Assembly: GCA_903928395.1 (NCBI GenBank)
Contig: CAIYQS010000200.1
Span: forward strand, 1 to 13,066
Origin: an uncultured Actinomycetes bacterium
GTDB taxonomy: Bacteria; Actinomycetota; Actinomycetes; Nanopelagicales; Nanopelagicaceae
Direction: 5' to 3'
DNA: 13,066 bases
Below the pieces are notes generated by a model. That model made no database searches and was not told the DNA's origin. It saw only the letters and a list, made by a program, of their open reading frames with translations. Positions 1-5,687 of this stretch are shown piece by piece. The position numbers were made by a program, and so were the translations under genes. Positions within the stretch are counted from its first letter, which is position 1. The number at the start of each line of letters is the position of its first letter.

Positions 1-17
1 GACATTGAGACCGAAAG

Positions 18-51
18 AGCATTTGTTAGCCGTGGCATTTAGCATTTGTTA
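18..51. repeat. 11-bp direct repeat pair downstream of the tRNA
   Basis: AGCATTTGTTA occurs at 18-28 and again at 41-51. The pair lies just past the 3' end of the minus-strand tRNA-Arg. A direct repeat beside a tRNA can mark an integration scar, but these copies are short, close together and do not match the tRNA 3' end, so no att site is claimed. The rest of 1-59 shows nothing I can name. Confidence 0.45.
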
Positions 52-59
52 ACGCGTTC

Positions 60-134
60 TGGTGCCCCCGACAGGAGTCGAACCTGCGCACCCGCCTCCG
101 GAGGGCGGTGCTCTATCCACTGAGCTACGAGGGC
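60..134 (-). tRNA. tRNA-Arg, anticodon CCG, CCA encoded
   Basis: Read on the minus strand this folds into a complete cloverleaf. The acceptor GCCCTCG (134-128) pairs with CGGGGGC, with one G-U pair. The D-stem is GCTC/GAGC. The anticodon stem is CCGCC/GGCGG around loop CTCCGGA, giving anticodon CCG, which reads the Arg codon CGG. The T-stem is GCAGG/CCTGT with loop TTCGAAT, the discriminator is A (63), and CCA is encoded at 62-60. The variable loop is four bases and the body is 72 nt without CCA. It stands alone, facing away from msrA; no convincing promoter was recognised upstream of it. Confidence 0.97.
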
Positions 135-170
135 TGATTTAGGCCGCTCCCGAACTTGAGATTCAGGAGG

Positions 171-188
171 ACTGCTAAGGGTAGCAGT
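171..188. promoter_or_regulatory. Perfect 7-bp inverted repeat upstream of msrA
   Basis: ACTGCTA (171-177) and TAGCAGT (182-188) are perfect inverted copies separated by AGGG. They lie between the divergent tRNA-Arg and msrA genes, 54 bases before the preferred msrA start. The repeat could be a repressor operator or a small hairpin in the msrA leader. The symmetry is seen directly; the role is a guess. Confidence 0.4.
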
Positions 189-227
189 GAAAGAATGGCA
201 GTCTCAGAGGCCCGTCTGTGAATGTTC

Positions 228-233
228 AAGGAG
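228..233 (+). promoter_or_regulatory. Ribosome binding site deciding the msrA start
   Basis: AAGGAG sits nine bases upstream of the ATG at 243 and lies downstream of the in-frame ATG at 222. It therefore favours translation from 243. It is one of the few strong Shine-Dalgarno sequences in this window. Confidence 0.7.
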
Positions 234-242
234 TGGGAAGAC

Positions 243-809
243 ATGAATCTAGGTTTAGATCCAGATGATACGTCGGTAGTGCAGCCAGAAACGGCTTACT
301 TCGCCACTGGTTGTTTTTGGGGGGCAGAGCGTCGTTTCTGGAACTTGCCGGGGGTGATCCGTACTTCCGTCGGCTACATGGGTGGGCATACCGAATCCCC
401 AACGTACAAGGAAGTGTGTACTGGTAAGACGGGGCATGCAGAGATGGTTGAAGTTGAGTTCAACCCAAAATTAATTTCCTATCACCGACTGCTCGAGGAA
501 TTCTGGACTATGCATGACCCAACTTCTCTTAATCGACAGGGAGGAGATATTGGTTCGCAATATCGAAGCGCAACATATGCCACAACCACCAAACAACTTC
601 ATGAGGCGCTCGCTACTCGCAAAATCTATAACGAGGTTTTGCTGAAGAGTGGCTTTGACGAAATCTGTACCGAGATTAAGAGTGCGGATGGCATGAAATA
701 TTGGCCGGCCGAGGAGTATCACCAACGGTATCTTGAAAAAAATCCCAAAGGGTATGACTGTCATTCATCAACCGGAATTGCTTATCCAGCGCAAGTATTT
801 ATCGGATAA
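243..809 (+). CDS. msrA: Peptide methionine sulfoxide reductase MsrA
   Basis: Cytoplasmic enzyme that reduces the S-epimer of methionine sulfoxide, free or in proteins, with electrons normally from thioredoxin. The family signature GCFWG is present with catalytic Cys24, followed by the expected pattern around YMGG, the EVCTGKTGHAE block, the FW..HDPTSLNRQGGDIGSQYRS block and YHQRYLEKNP near the C-terminus. At 188 residues it has the usual compact bacterial length. I prefer the ATG at 243 because AAGGAG lies nine bases before it; an in-frame ATG at 222 would add seven residues without a good binding site. The tail carries a single Cys (Cys173, in YDCHSS) as the likely resolving residue, where many relatives have a glycine-rich tail with two. 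It is monocistronic and converges on the DNA glycosylase gene. Confidence 0.96.
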   Translation: MNLGLDPDDTSVVQPETAYFATGCFWGAERRFWNLPGVIRTSVGYMGGHTESPTYKEVCTGKTGHAEMVEVEFNPKLISYHRLLEEFWTMHDPTSLNRQGGDIGSQYRSATYATTTKQLHEALATRKIYNEVLLKSGFDEICTEIKSADGMKYWPAEEYHQRYLEKNPKGYDCHSSTGIAYPAQVFIG

Positions 810-815
810 AGAATC

Positions 816-837
816 GGGAGCTATAGGTTACTAGCCC
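816..837. terminator. Possible weak bidirectional hairpin between convergent genes
   Basis: GGGAGCTA (816-823) can pair with TAGCCC (832-837) if the A at 819 is bulged, leaving an eight-base loop. It sits in the 31-bp gap between the msrA stop and the end of the glycosylase gene, where a shared terminator would be expected. There is no T-tract on either strand, so it is not a canonical intrinsic terminator. Confidence 0.25.
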
Positions 838-840
838 AGA

Positions 841-1485
841 TTACCAACTTGATGAGTCACTTTCGGTAGCACGCCAACAGTACCAAGCCACAATGCTTTG
901 CCGTCCGGAAAACTTTTCACCAATCAGATCGAGTTTCTTTGGTTCAATTTCGTAATCGAGAGCATGAAGTTTTTCCCAGCCACGACGCATCGCCAAGTCT
1001 CCGACTGGCCACAAATCTAGCCTTCCCAAATGAAATATTAAAAACATTTCGACAGTCCACCGACCAATGCCCCACAAGGCTGTTAACTCGGCAGAAATTT
1101 CTTCGTTAGACAACTTGGAAAATTTCTTAAAGTTAATTTCTCCCGAAAGGGTAGCTTGGGTGAGTTCACTAATGGCTCGAGCCTTAGCGCCGCTGACTCC
1201 GGCAGTTCGTAGTTCTACAGTCGATAATCCATCAAGTGATTCTGGAGTGAGTGATCCGCCCGCCAACACTCGAACGCGATCTCGAATAGTATCGGCGGCT
1301 TTGACCGCTAACTGCTGCGAAATAATCGATGTGACAAGTGTTTCATAGTGACCCTGACCTGGATGCCTGCGATTGATTGTGCAGAGCGGGCTACGTTTAA
1401 CGATTGGCGAAAAAGCGGGGTCTATTCTGACGATTGCCCGAACATGCTTCTTCATATCCTCTTCACTTGTAAGTGCCACGGGCAT
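841..1485 (-). CDS. AlkA-like DNA-3-methyladenine glycosylase (HhH-GPD family)
   Basis: Monofunctional base-excision glycosylase expected to remove alkylated purines such as 3-methyladenine from DNA. The HhH-GPD fold is recognisable. SIISQQLAVKAA (53-64) is the typical first helical block, LWGIGRWTVEM (137-147) is the helix-hairpin-helix that grips DNA, and PVGDLAMRRG carries catalytic Asp163. No Lys is seen at the position that marks bifunctional lyases, and there is no C-terminal Cys cluster of an iron-sulfur enzyme, which argues against endonuclease III or MutY. At 214 residues it matches the short AlkA/Mag form without the E. coli AlkA N-terminal domain. The ATG at 1485 lacks a Shine-Dalgarno. 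An in-frame GTG at 1479 lies exactly six bases after TAGGTT, so a leaderless start there (212 residues) is an alternative. Divergent from the terC-like gene. Confidence 0.93.
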   Translation of the reverse strand: MPVALTSEEDMKKHVRAIVRIDPAFSPIVKRSPLCTINRRHPGQGHYETLVTSIISQQLAVKAADTIRDRVRVLAGGSLTPESLDGLSTVELRTAGVSGAKARAISELTQATLSGEINFKKFSKLSNEEISAELTALWGIGRWTVEMFLIFHLGRLDLWPVGDLAMRRGWEKLHALDYEIEPKKLDLIGEKFSGRQSIVAWYCWRATESDSSSW

Positions 1486-1491
1486 AACCTA
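1486..1491 (-). promoter_or_regulatory. Candidate -10 element for the DNA glycosylase
   Basis: On the minus strand TAGGTT fits TANNNT and is followed by six bases and an in-frame GTG (1479-1477), the same geometry as four plus-strand genes here. It lies five bases from the opposing -10 of the terC-like gene. It implies either leaderless translation from GTG or, if transcription starts elsewhere, use of the ATG at 1485. Confidence 0.45.
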
Positions 1492-1496
1492 CTGGG

Positions 1497-1502
1497 TAGG
1501 CT
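1497..1502 (+). promoter_or_regulatory. Candidate leaderless -10 element for the terC-like gene
   Basis: TAGGCT fits TANNNT, with six bases to the GTG start at 1509, so the first transcribed base would be at or next to the start codon. No Shine-Dalgarno precedes the GTG. No good -35 hexamer is seen at the expected distance. Confidence 0.6.
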
Positions 1503-1508
1503 AACGCG

Positions 1509-2417
1509 GTGATCATTAATAACACGAGTGCTCTGGCCTGGGGGATTACCCTTGGGGGCTTGGTGTTGGTGTTGGTCGTAGATTTTATTTTTGCTTACCG
1601 CAACCGCGCCAAAGTCACCTCGCTCCGAAACGTTGCAAAATGGACTGTTTTTTATATTGCAGCCGCCGTTGCCTTTGGGTTTTCCCTCGGCATTTGGTCC
1701 ACTCATCAGAGCCGATCAGAGTTCTTTGCCGGCTGGATCACTGAGTACTCGCTCTCCTTCGATAATCTATTCGTTTTGCTCCTCATTATGGCGAAGTTGA
1801 AAATAGCCAAAGAGCGAGAGCAGATGGTTCTATTTTGGGGCATCCTCTCTTCACTTTTGTTGCGCGGAATTTTCATTGCTGGCGGTTCTGCGCTTGTAAA
1901 TAAATATGAGTGGATTTTCTATATCTTTGGTGGGTTCTTGATTTACACCGCGGTGCAGTTGTTTCGCGAGAGCGATTCGGAGGAGTGGAAAGAAGGGCGA
2001 CTCATCACCTTCATGCGTCGCCGCGGTACCTCAATCTCGATCATCGCTATGACGGCAATTGCGTTAACAAATGTTCTTTTCGCCTTCGACTCGATTCCAG
2101 CAATCTTTGGGCTCACCAGAAATCCTTATGTGATTGTGACGGCAACGATTTTTGCTTCCATGGGGCTTCGCCAGCTTTACTTCCTGATCGGTGACCTCAT
2201 GGAAAAGTTGGTCTACCTCAGCGAAGGTCTTTCAGTGGTACTCGCATTTATTGGAGCAAAATTGGTCTTCGAGGCGGCAATCGCCGAAGGGCACAAAAAA
2301 TTTGAGGGAATAAAGATCCCAGATATTTCACTTACCGTCTCGCTCTCATTCGTGATCGGCACCCTGGCTATCACGGCAATTCTTAGCGCCATCAAAGCTC
2401 GCAAGCACCCTAAATAA
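1509..2417 (+). CDS. TerC-family integral membrane protein, probable Mn2+ exporter
   Basis: Inner-membrane protein of the TerC/Alx family, whose studied members export manganese or protect against metal and tellurite stress. It is 302 residues long, as usual. Family marks are SLSFDNLFV (81-89, Asp85), where most members have SLSVDNVFV, and FAFDSIPAIFGLTRNP (191-206, Asp194). The block IFASMGLRQLYFLIGDL follows. Together with Asp25 in the first helix these are the intramembrane acidic residues thought to handle the metal. About eight hydrophobic segments are visible, at roughly 8-29, 47-63, 82-96, 106-128, 135-150, 175-200, 207-226 and 240-258, with a last one at 272-293. It starts with GTG in a leaderless context and is divergent from the DNA glycosylase. 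No manganese riboswitch is possible here because there is essentially no leader. Confidence 0.92.
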   Translation: MIINNTSALAWGITLGGLVLVLVVDFIFAYRNRAKVTSLRNVAKWTVFYIAAAVAFGFSLGIWSTHQSRSEFFAGWITEYSLSFDNLFVLLLIMAKLKIAKEREQMVLFWGILSSLLLRGIFIAGGSALVNKYEWIFYIFGGFLIYTAVQLFRESDSEEWKEGRLITFMRRRGTSISIIAMTAIALTNVLFAFDSIPAIFGLTRNPYVIVTATIFASMGLRQLYFLIGDLMEKLVYLSEGLSVVLAFIGAKLVFEAAIAEGHKKFEGIKIPDISLTVSLSFVIGTLAITAILSAIKARKHPK

Positions 2418-2418
2418 A

Positions 2419-2439
2419 GCAAGCACCTTACGGTGTTGC
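2419..2439. other. Hairpin between the terC-like gene and the PLP enzyme promoter
   Basis: GCAAGCACC (2419-2427) pairs with GGTGTTGC (2432-2439) over eight base pairs with one bulged G, loop TTAC. It starts one base after the terC-like stop codon and ends two bases before the next -10 (2442). There is no T-tract. It could end terC transcription, act as an operator, or both. GCAAGCACC also occurs at 2401-2409, a direct repeat flanking the stop codon. Confidence 0.4.
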
Positions 2440-2441
2440 GT

Positions 2442-2447
2442 TAGGCT
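2442..2447 (+). promoter_or_regulatory. Candidate leaderless -10 element for the PLP enzyme
   Basis: TAGGCT, six bases, then ATG at 2454. It is identical in hexamer and spacing to the element before the terC-like gene. No Shine-Dalgarno is present. Confidence 0.65.
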
Positions 2448-2453
2448 ACTTTC

Positions 2454-3617
2454 ATGCCAAGCAATGAATTCACCGAAGCTCATCCCGAGCTGATCAAAAA
2501 TCTGGACTCCTTAACGCTGCAGAGCCGGGTAGTTGCGGCGGCGCGCCCGCCGCGTGGTGAAGATGCCGGTATCAATCCAGCAATCGAATTGAATTCCACA
2601 TTCTTGGCACCAGGTGCGACTGGGTATGGACGTTTTGGAAATAAGACATGGAGCGCTCTTGAAAGCGCCATCGAAGCACTCGAATGTGGCCCTACCTTGG
2701 TTTTCTCATCAGGAATTGCGGCCATCTCTTCATTCTTTTCAATATTACCTCGGGGCGCTGTAGTGACAGCATCGCGAAATGGATATTCGGGGACCATGGT
2801 CTTGCTTCGCCAAGCAGAAGCTTCCGGTGCACTTGAAGTCAGGTACGTCGATGTTTCCGATACGGATCAGGTGCTCGCTGCTCTCAACGGTTCGACGATG
2901 CTCTGGTTGGAGTCACCCACAAATCCCGCGCTTGAAGTTGCGGACATGCCAACGATCATTGCCGCGGCAAAGTCGCTTAATGTTGGTGTTGCTGTAGATA
3001 ACACATTTGCGACTCCGCTAGTCCAGCAACCACTAGAAATGGGTGCTGATGTGGTTATCCATTCTTTGACAAAATATATTTCTGGTCATAGTGACGTAAT
3101 TCTTGGATCGATATCAACTAAGGATTCGGCTCTTTACCAACGATTAGCAGAAGTAAGAAAATTCCATGGAGTAATACCTGGTCCATTTGAAACCTGGTTG
3201 GCGCTGCGGGGGCTTCGAACTTTAGGGGTTCGGATGGAGCGTTCGCAGAAGAGCGCAATGGAGTTAGCAACCAGACTTTCCCTTCACCCGGCCGTGGATC
3301 GAGTTCGGTACCCTGGCTTGCCTACAGATCCGCATCATGAAATGGCGAAGAGTTTCATGAGGGGTTATGGCGCTGTTATTTCATTTGATCATAGGGGCGG
3401 TCCCGAAGCCGCGGATAAAGCTTGCGCAGCATCGCAGCTTGTTGCCCATGCCACCTCACTTGGGGGAGTCGAATCTCTTTGGGAGCGTAGGCACCGCTGG
3501 AGCACCGAAAGTCCCACGATTCCGACTAATCTGATCCGACTATCGGTTGGAATTGAAGACCTTGAAGATTTATGGCGCGATATCAATAACGCCCTTAACC
3601 TCTCACTTGAGATTTAA
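2454..3617 (+). CDS. Cys/Met-metabolism PLP enzyme (cystathionine gamma-synthase/lyase type)
   Basis: Fold-type I PLP enzyme of transsulfuration, acting on cystathionine, O-acyl-homoserine or related sulfur amino acids in the cytoplasm. Visible landmarks are YGRFGNKTW (58-66), the phosphate-binding SSG (85-87), the Tyr of NGYSGT (109-114), LESPTNP (152-158), VDNTFATP (181-188, Asp182 facing the pyridine nitrogen), and SLTKYISGHSD (204-214) with Lys207 as the Schiff-base lysine. RGLRTLGVRM and SLGGVESL follow near the substrate carboxylate site. The length of 387 is standard for the family. Sequence alone does not separate gamma-synthase, gamma-lyase and gamma-elimination relatives, and there is no sulfur gene next to it to help. 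It is translated from ATG at 2454 without a leader, and the following small gene has its own promoter-like element. Confidence 0.93.
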   Translation: MPSNEFTEAHPELIKNLDSLTLQSRVVAAARPPRGEDAGINPAIELNSTFLAPGATGYGRFGNKTWSALESAIEALECGPTLVFSSGIAAISSFFSILPRGAVVTASRNGYSGTMVLLRQAEASGALEVRYVDVSDTDQVLAALNGSTMLWLESPTNPALEVADMPTIIAAAKSLNVGVAVDNTFATPLVQQPLEMGADVVIHSLTKYISGHSDVILGSISTKDSALYQRLAEVRKFHGVIPGPFETWLALRGLRTLGVRMERSQKSAMELATRLSLHPAVDRVRYPGLPTDPHHEMAKSFMRGYGAVISFDHRGGPEAADKACAASQLVAHATSLGGVESLWERRHRWSTESPTIPTNLIRLSVGIEDLEDLWRDINNALNLSLEI

Positions 3618-3683
3618 CCCACAGTTCATTTGAAACTAGGCGCACGCACAGCCGACTTCCAGCAACTATCAAGGTGGAGAGAG

Positions 3684-3689
3684 TAGATT
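3684..3689 (+). promoter_or_regulatory. Candidate leaderless -10 element for the 50-residue protein
   Basis: TAGATT, six bases, then ATG at 3696. The matching geometry is part of the reason to believe the small gene downstream is real. Confidence 0.6.
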
Positions 3690-3695
3690 AAGGTC

Positions 3696-3848
3696 ATGAT
3701 TAAGACCATTCGTCGATTCGTCAGTTTCTTCACCGTGCTTGTGGTGATTCTGGGCGCCCTCAAATCGGTCTTTGCTTGGCTTGCAAATAGCGAGAATGAT
3801 AATCACGAACTCTTCGTTGATGAAGAAGAGTCGGAGCGTCAGTTCTAA
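3696..3848 (+). CDS. 50-residue single-pass membrane protein, unknown function
   Basis: A short gene coding 50 residues: MIKTIRRFVSFF, then a hydrophobic helix (about residues 8-30, FVSFFTVLVVILGALKSVFAW), then an acidic soluble tail rich in Asp and Glu (NDNHELFVDEEESERQF). The positive N-terminus and acidic tail suggest a tail facing outward, or a small regulatory membrane peptide, but no family is recognised. Support for coding is the TAGATT-N6-ATG promoter geometry, the organised charge and hydrophobicity pattern, and the otherwise unexplained gap between two genes. The next gene begins 29 bases after its stop. Confidence 0.68.
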   Translation: MIKTIRRFVSFFTVLVVILGALKSVFAWLANSENDNHELFVDEEESERQF

Positions 3849-3860
3849 GTGATTTTATTT

Positions 3861-3866
3861 TAGATT
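3861..3866 (+). promoter_or_regulatory. Possible -10 element for the 145-residue membrane protein
   Basis: TAGATT lies eleven bases before the ATG at 3878, so transcription would begin about five bases upstream of the start codon. This is close to, but not exactly, the six-base geometry seen for the other genes. The same TAGATT hexamer precedes the neighbouring 50-residue gene. Confidence 0.4.
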
Positions 3867-3877
3867 GGTGATGAGTT

Positions 3878-4315
3878 ATGAATGATCACCAGGGAGATAA
3901 TGCTGACTCGATCCATGATCAAGGCGCAGAGATTGAATACACTCCCGGCAAATGTAATATCGGAATCCGTGAAATCCGGCGACGGCAATTAGTCGGTGGA
4001 ATCGGGTTGTTTTTGACACTTTCAACCATTTTTGGTTTCTATCACCAACACACGAGTCGGATAGATCGATTAACCACTTTCCTGCCGGCAGTCGTGATGT
4101 CAATCGGGTATCTACAGGCTCGTAAACGGTTCTGTCTTGCTTTTGGTCTCTCCGGGCTTTTTAACTTTGGAACCCTGGGTAAGACGACCCGTGTAATTTC
4201 GGAGGAAGATAGAAAAACCGATCGAGAGGCGGCGATCAGATTGCTGCTTCAAGCGATCGCGCTTGCCGCGGCTGTTACCGTTTTTGTTTTGTTTCTTCCC
4301 ATCCCCACCAAATAA
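3878..4315 (+). CDS. 145-residue multi-pass membrane protein, unrecognised family
   Basis: Not assigned to a named family. A polar acidic N-terminus (1-24) leads to CNIGIREIRRRQLVGG (26-41). Hydrophobic helices follow at about 40-54 and 67-80, then a conserved-looking loop ARKRFCLAFGLSGLFNFG (81-98), a charged stretch (103-119), and a last helix at about 120-141. The two cysteines, Cys26 and Cys86, each sit in a basic, glycine-containing motif just outside a membrane segment, which suggests a metal site, a disulfide or a lipid-facing role. I have an unverified impression that small membrane proteins with a CNIG-type N-terminal motif occur elsewhere. It could work with the 50-residue protein upstream or with the glycosyltransferase that begins 19 bases after its stop, but the latter has its own promoter-like element. 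Confidence 0.8.
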   Translation: MNDHQGDNADSIHDQGAEIEYTPGKCNIGIREIRRRQLVGGIGLFLTLSTIFGFYHQHTSRIDRLTTFLPAVVMSIGYLQARKRFCLAFGLSGLFNFGTLGKTTRVISEEDRKTDREAAIRLLLQAIALAAAVTVFVLFLPIPTK

Positions 4316-4322
4316 CGCTGGG

Positions 4323-4328
4323 TAAGAT
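4323..4328 (+). promoter_or_regulatory. Candidate leaderless -10 element for the first glycosyltransferase
   Basis: TAAGAT, six bases, then ATG at 4335. It is preceded by CTGGG, as is the terC-like element, so the two share CTGGGTAnGnTA. No Shine-Dalgarno is seen. Confidence 0.6.
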
Positions 4329-4334
4329 ACCTTC

Positions 4335-5687
4335 ATGAATCAGGCGCCCAAAACCCTGCATATAGTTTTAAACGGTGTCACAGAAGATTCGAGAGTACTT
4401 AAGTGTGCCTGGTCTCTCGGCAACGCCGGTTGGGATGTTACGGTAATTGGAGCTACAGCCACAGCACAATCGGATTCACTAAGTATTGGCTACTCACAGA
4501 TTCTTCGATTGCCGCTAAAGATCGTGATTGCCAAGGGAAGTAAACAATCTTTTCTCCTACTCTTGATAAGAGGCGAAAGAAGCGAGTGGCTAATCAAGGG
4601 AATTCTTCGGAGACTTCGGCGCTACCGTCGAAAACTATTTGAGAAGTCGAAGGTAAAAAGTGAAGTAGTTGTTCCGAACCTAAATCGTTCCGTCAAGATC
4701 ATCACGCCAATCGCCATGAAATTGCAACCTAATATTGTGCATGCGCATGATTACACCGCGCTTCCCATTGCGGGAGCCGTGGTGGATGCTTTGCGTGCTA
4801 AAGGAAAAGCGGTTCAGCTTGTCTATGACGCTCATGAATATGTTCCGGGAGTCGCGCATTTGACTGTACCGATGGCGGCGCTTTACACAAAACTTGAGCG
4901 TCAATATTCGAGAAAGGCCGCGGCTGTCTTGTCTGTAAGCGAGCCGATGAATGATTTGTTGATGGATCAGTTACAAATAACGAAGCGACCCACGGTCGTC
5001 GCGAATGACCCGCTCGTTGAGGGTCAACAAATCTCAGTAAGAAACCTTAGAGAAGATATTGGAATTGGCGCAGACATTCCACTACTGGTTTATTCTGGGG
5101 CCGTTGCTCCCCAACGAGGAATCCAAACCGCATTGTCGGCCCTGCCGCAACTGGCGGGGGTTCATCTGGTTTTAATCGCAAACCCTAAAAACAAATCTGT
5201 GATTGACTTAGTTGAAAGCGCAAAAGATGTAGCAGATCGGTTTCATGTAGTTCCCTACGTCCCGAACTCCGAGTTGGTCTCGTACCTATCAACTGCTGAT
5301 ATTGGTCTCATCCCGATTTTGCATCGACTAAACCACGAGATTTCGCTCATCACCAAATTTGGTGAGTATATGCAAGCCCACCTTCCTATTCTTGTTAGTG
5401 ACGTAAAAACCATGTCTGCTGAAGTCAGAAAGTTGGGCAACGGTGAGGTTTTTGTTGCAGAAGATGTCGATGATTTTGTTAGAGCAGCAAAATTGGTGTT
5501 GAACAATCCGACACATTATCGAGCGGCATATTCACCAGAGGTACTTTCTGAACGTTCTTGGGAGCGACAAGCCGAAATATTATTAGCCACCTACAATCAG
5601 ATTGCCGGAGTGGCGCCAATCGCCCGAGCTCATATGCCTTTTATTGTCACCGAACCCGTGTTACTTCCTGAGGCTAGCCAAAATTAA
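4335..5687 (+). CDS. GT4-like (GT-B fold) glycosyltransferase
   Basis: Predicted cytoplasmic or membrane-associated glycosyltransferase that moves a sugar from a nucleotide donor to a glycan acceptor. The N-terminal half has the GT4 opening NGVTEDSRVLKCAWSL (13-28), the acceptor-side HAHD (136-139) and YDAHEY (164-169). The C-terminal half has the Rossmann start YSGAVAPQRGI (253-263), a second core around ADIGLIPI (321-328), and KFGEYM (341-346) with Glu344 in the donor-binding position. A basic stretch (91-107, LRRLRRYRRKLFEKSK) may touch the membrane. The length of 450 is slightly long because of an extra C-terminal tail. It is the only glycan gene on the plus strand, and its stop codon abuts that of the UDP-sugar dehydrogenase. 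Donor and acceptor cannot be read from sequence. Confidence 0.9.
   Translation: MNQAPKTLHIVLNGVTEDSRVLKCAWSLGNAGWDVTVIGATATAQSDSLSIGYSQILRLPLKIVIAKGSKQSFLLLLIRGERSEWLIKGILRRLRRYRRKLFEKSKVKSEVVVPNLNRSVKIITPIAMKLQPNIVHAHDYTALPIAGAVVDALRAKGKAVQLVYDAHEYVPGVAHLTVPMAALYTKLERQYSRKAAAVLSVSEPMNDLLMDQLQITKRPTVVANDPLVEGQQISVRNLREDIGIGADIPLLVYSGAVAPQRGIQTALSALPQLAGVHLVLIANPKNKSVIDLVESAKDVADRFHVVPYVPNSELVSYLSTADIGLIPILHRLNHEISLITKFGEYMQAHLPILVSDVKTMSAEVRKLGNGEVFVAEDVDDFVRAAKLVLNNPTHYRAAYSPEVLSERSWERQAEILLATYNQIAGVAPIARAHMPFIVTEPVLLPEASQN

Noticed and set aside
18..134. Integration site at the tRNA-Arg gene marked by the 11-bp direct repeats
   Set aside because: The repeats do not copy the tRNA 3' end, are only 23 bases apart start to start, and no integrase or phage gene is present.
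810..840. Canonical intrinsic terminator between msrA and the DNA glycosylase
   Set aside because: The only hairpin has a bulge and no T-tract; it is kept as a weak candidate only.
1509..2417. Manganese (yybP-ykoY) riboswitch in front of the TerC-family gene
   Set aside because: Such riboswitches often precede this family, but here the start codon is six bases from the -10, leaving no room for a leader.
4112..4336. 74-residue open frame on the minus strand across the 145-residue protein gene
   Set aside because: It is a shadow of the plus-strand gene and has basic, unstructured composition.
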